This document shows, in pieces, positions 6,124-7,150 of a stretch of 7,150 nucleotides of DNA. This DNA comes from Oscillospiraceae bacterium. GTDB taxonomy: Bacteria; Bacillota; Clostridia; Oscillospirales; Acutalibacteraceae. Within the stretch, counting starts at the first letter, position 1. Every line of letters starts with the position of its first letter. The stretch spans positions 752-7,901 of the forward strand of contig DXWE01000072.1 of NCBI GenBank assembly GCA_019417045.1, read 5' to 3'. The position numbers were made by a program, and so were the translations under genes. Below the pieces are notes generated by a model. The model did no database searches. It was not told the origin of the DNA and saw only the letters and a list, made by a program, of their open reading frames with translations.

Positions 6124-6321
6124 AAACAAAAAGGAAGGGCCAAACAGACGCGCCGGAAAAGCCAGCCTTGCTGCCAAGCTATGGCCTGGCTGCCACGAAA
6201 GCCGGATCTACCGCCCTGGAAAAACCGGAGCCGTATCTTCCGCACCTTCTATGCGGCCCCTATCCATCAGACCATTCGCCAAATCCCGTTCGCAAAAGGT
6301 CACGGCTGCGCCGTCCCTGCT
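6124..6321 (-). other. Non-coding stretch after the lipoprotein gene
   Basis: About 200 bases with no coding frame I trust. On the minus strand it contains small inverted repeats (CCGCA/TGCGG near 6250-6270; GCCAG/CTGGC near 6160-6200) and a near-direct repeat GGCAGCCAGGC / GGCAGCAAGGC. It may be a long 3' untranslated region or hold a structured RNA. I cannot assign a family. Confidence 0.3.
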
Positions 6322-6957
6322 CTATCCGGCAGCGACCTGCCCGTTTCTCACTTCCACCAGTCCCGCCGCCAGCGCATCGATGTCCGTTCCGGACGAGTTG
6401 GTGTTGGTCATGACCACCTGCGCCTCCAGCGATATGGCGGCAGGGGTCTCCAACTCCCCGATGATTTCAAACCGCAGGGTAAACAGGTCTCCGCCGCGCT
6501 GGATTCCCGCGCCGGCTTTCACCAGCGCGACATGCACCGTCCCGGGGGCAATCTCGCTGGGGGTCAGCATATCGCTCCAAATCCCGACCCCCACCAACAT
6601 CTCGTCGCCCAGCTCCTCATCGTATTGGCTGACCAGACGAAGCCGGGACGTATCGTAGTGGATCTCCAAATCCGCATTGACCAGATAGGAATTCGCGGAG
6701 ATGGCCACGGGAATCGTCACAAAGTCACCCGGGGACCCAGAGGCCTCCCCCGCGACCAGGGCAATCTCTCCCGGATTGGCAACCGGTATGGTGGCAGAAG
6801 ATCCACCCGAGCCCTCCGCCGACCCGTCAGCGACATCGCCGCTCCCCGACTCGCCGGCCGGCGGATCCTGTGTCGGGTCCTGGCACCCGGACAGCATCGC
6901 CGCAAACAGCAGCATCAGACAGCAAATTCCCGCTACATAGCGCTTTCCCCGTCTCAT
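6322..6957 (-). CDS. Cohesin-domain lipoprotein
   Basis: 211-residue predicted surface lipoprotein. A basic start (MRRGKR) and hydrophobic core lead to the lipobox LSGC with Cys25, expected to be lipidated and anchored outside the membrane. A Gly/Ser/Asp-rich linker fills about 26-60. From about 62 to 205 lies a beta-rich domain with cohesin features: GEASGSPGDFVTIPVAI, LVNADLEIHYDTSRLRLVS, GTVHVALVKAG, GGDLFTLRFEIIG, and a closing VEVRNG strand. Cohesins bind dockerin modules, classically in cellulosomes, but single-cohesin lipoproteins with other roles are common, and no dockerin is visible in this window. Start: ATG at 6955-6957 has GAGGGGG about ten bases upstream; the frame extends upstream into the promoter, which rules out the longer reading. 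Own promoter at 7001-7029. Confidence 0.85.
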   Translation of the reverse strand: MRRGKRYVAGICCLMLLFAAMLSGCQDPTQDPPAGESGSGDVADGSAEGSGGSSATIPVANPGEIALVAGEASGSPGDFVTIPVAISANSYLVNADLEIHYDTSRLRLVSQYDEELGDEMLVGVGIWSDMLTPSEIAPGTVHVALVKAGAGIQRGGDLFTLRFEIIGELETPAAISLEAQVVMTNTNSSGTDIDALAAGLVEVRNGQVAAG

Positions 6958-7000
6958 TCGGAAATATCCCCCTCTTTTTTCACCGATTTCACAGGATATT

Positions 7001-7029
7001 ATCATACCGTATCCCCGCGAAATAATCAA
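7001..7029 (-). promoter_or_regulatory. Promoter of the cohesin lipoprotein gene
   Basis: A -35 TTGATT (7024-7029), a 17-bp spacer and a -10 TATGAT (7001-7006). Transcription would begin near 6994, about 37 bases before the lipoprotein ATG. Confidence 0.75.
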
Positions 7030-7106
7030 GTCTCCTGTCCCCGATTGCCCTTTAGAAAAATCTGCCGCTTTCCAGCTCCCTCCTTTTCACATCTACCGCT
7101 GGCACC

Positions 7107-7149
7107 ACCATTTGCAAATCGATCGCTTGCAGATATATCGCTTACAGAT
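7107..7149. repeat. Degenerate 15-bp tandem repeat at the right edge
   Basis: ATCGCTTGCAGAT (7122-7134) and ATCGCTTACAGAT (7137-7149) differ at one base and are 15 bases apart. A weaker third copy (9 of 13 bases) lies at 7107-7119, also in register. The array may continue past the window. Between 7030 and 7106 I see no gene start; short minus-strand frames there end before the lipoprotein promoter and are not supported. Confidence 0.5.
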
Positions 7150-7150
7150 C

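Overview
This window reads as a GC-rich chromosomal segment of a Gram-positive anaerobe. A Clostridia member near Oscillospiraceae/Ruminococcaceae is my best guess. The basis is strong purine-rich ribosome binding sites, sigma-A type promoters with 17-bp spacers, a GEMM-I riboswitch, a DivIVA-type coiled-coil protein, tandem half-size TauE/SafE proteins and a cohesin-domain lipoprotein. No marker gene fixes the genus. Every gene I accept lies on the minus strand, so the window is read from right to left. The long plus-strand frames are antisense by-products of high GC.

Right to left there are four blocks. (1) A promoter at 7001-7029 drives a secreted lipoprotein with a cohesin-like domain (6322-6957). 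A non-coding stretch and a hairpin (6098-6123) that probably ends this transcript follow. (2) Two overlapping half-length TauE/SafE membrane proteins (5694-6053 and 5332-5697) are homologous to each other and probably pair to form one anion exporter. (3) A promoter that starts inside the stop codon of the second half-transporter drives a short-chain dehydrogenase (4514-5269) and a coupled RsmF-type 16S rRNA m5C methyltransferase (3087-4499). (4) A strong promoter (2986-3014) drives a leader that I recognise as a c-di-GMP class I (GEMM-I) riboswitch (about 2884-2978). The 3' strand of its P1 helix is also the 5' arm of an intrinsic terminator (2857-2895). Downstream are a DivIVA-like coiled-coil protein (1839-2813) and a membrane-bound HD-GYP phosphodiesterase that runs off the left edge (1-1808).

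The fourth block is the most interesting. A c-di-GMP sensor RNA sits directly upstream of an operon encoding a probable c-di-GMP-degrading enzyme plus a DivIVA-like partner. The layout predicts an ON switch: high c-di-GMP would let transcription pass into the phosphodiesterase gene, giving negative feedback. The phosphodiesterase reading frame is interrupted by one in-frame TGA at 1155-1157, with 384 open codons of the same protein continuing to the window edge. Five other genes here use TGA as their normal stop, so general recoding is unlikely. Either the sensor/enzyme has decayed, or it is split or read through, or this base is a sequencing error.
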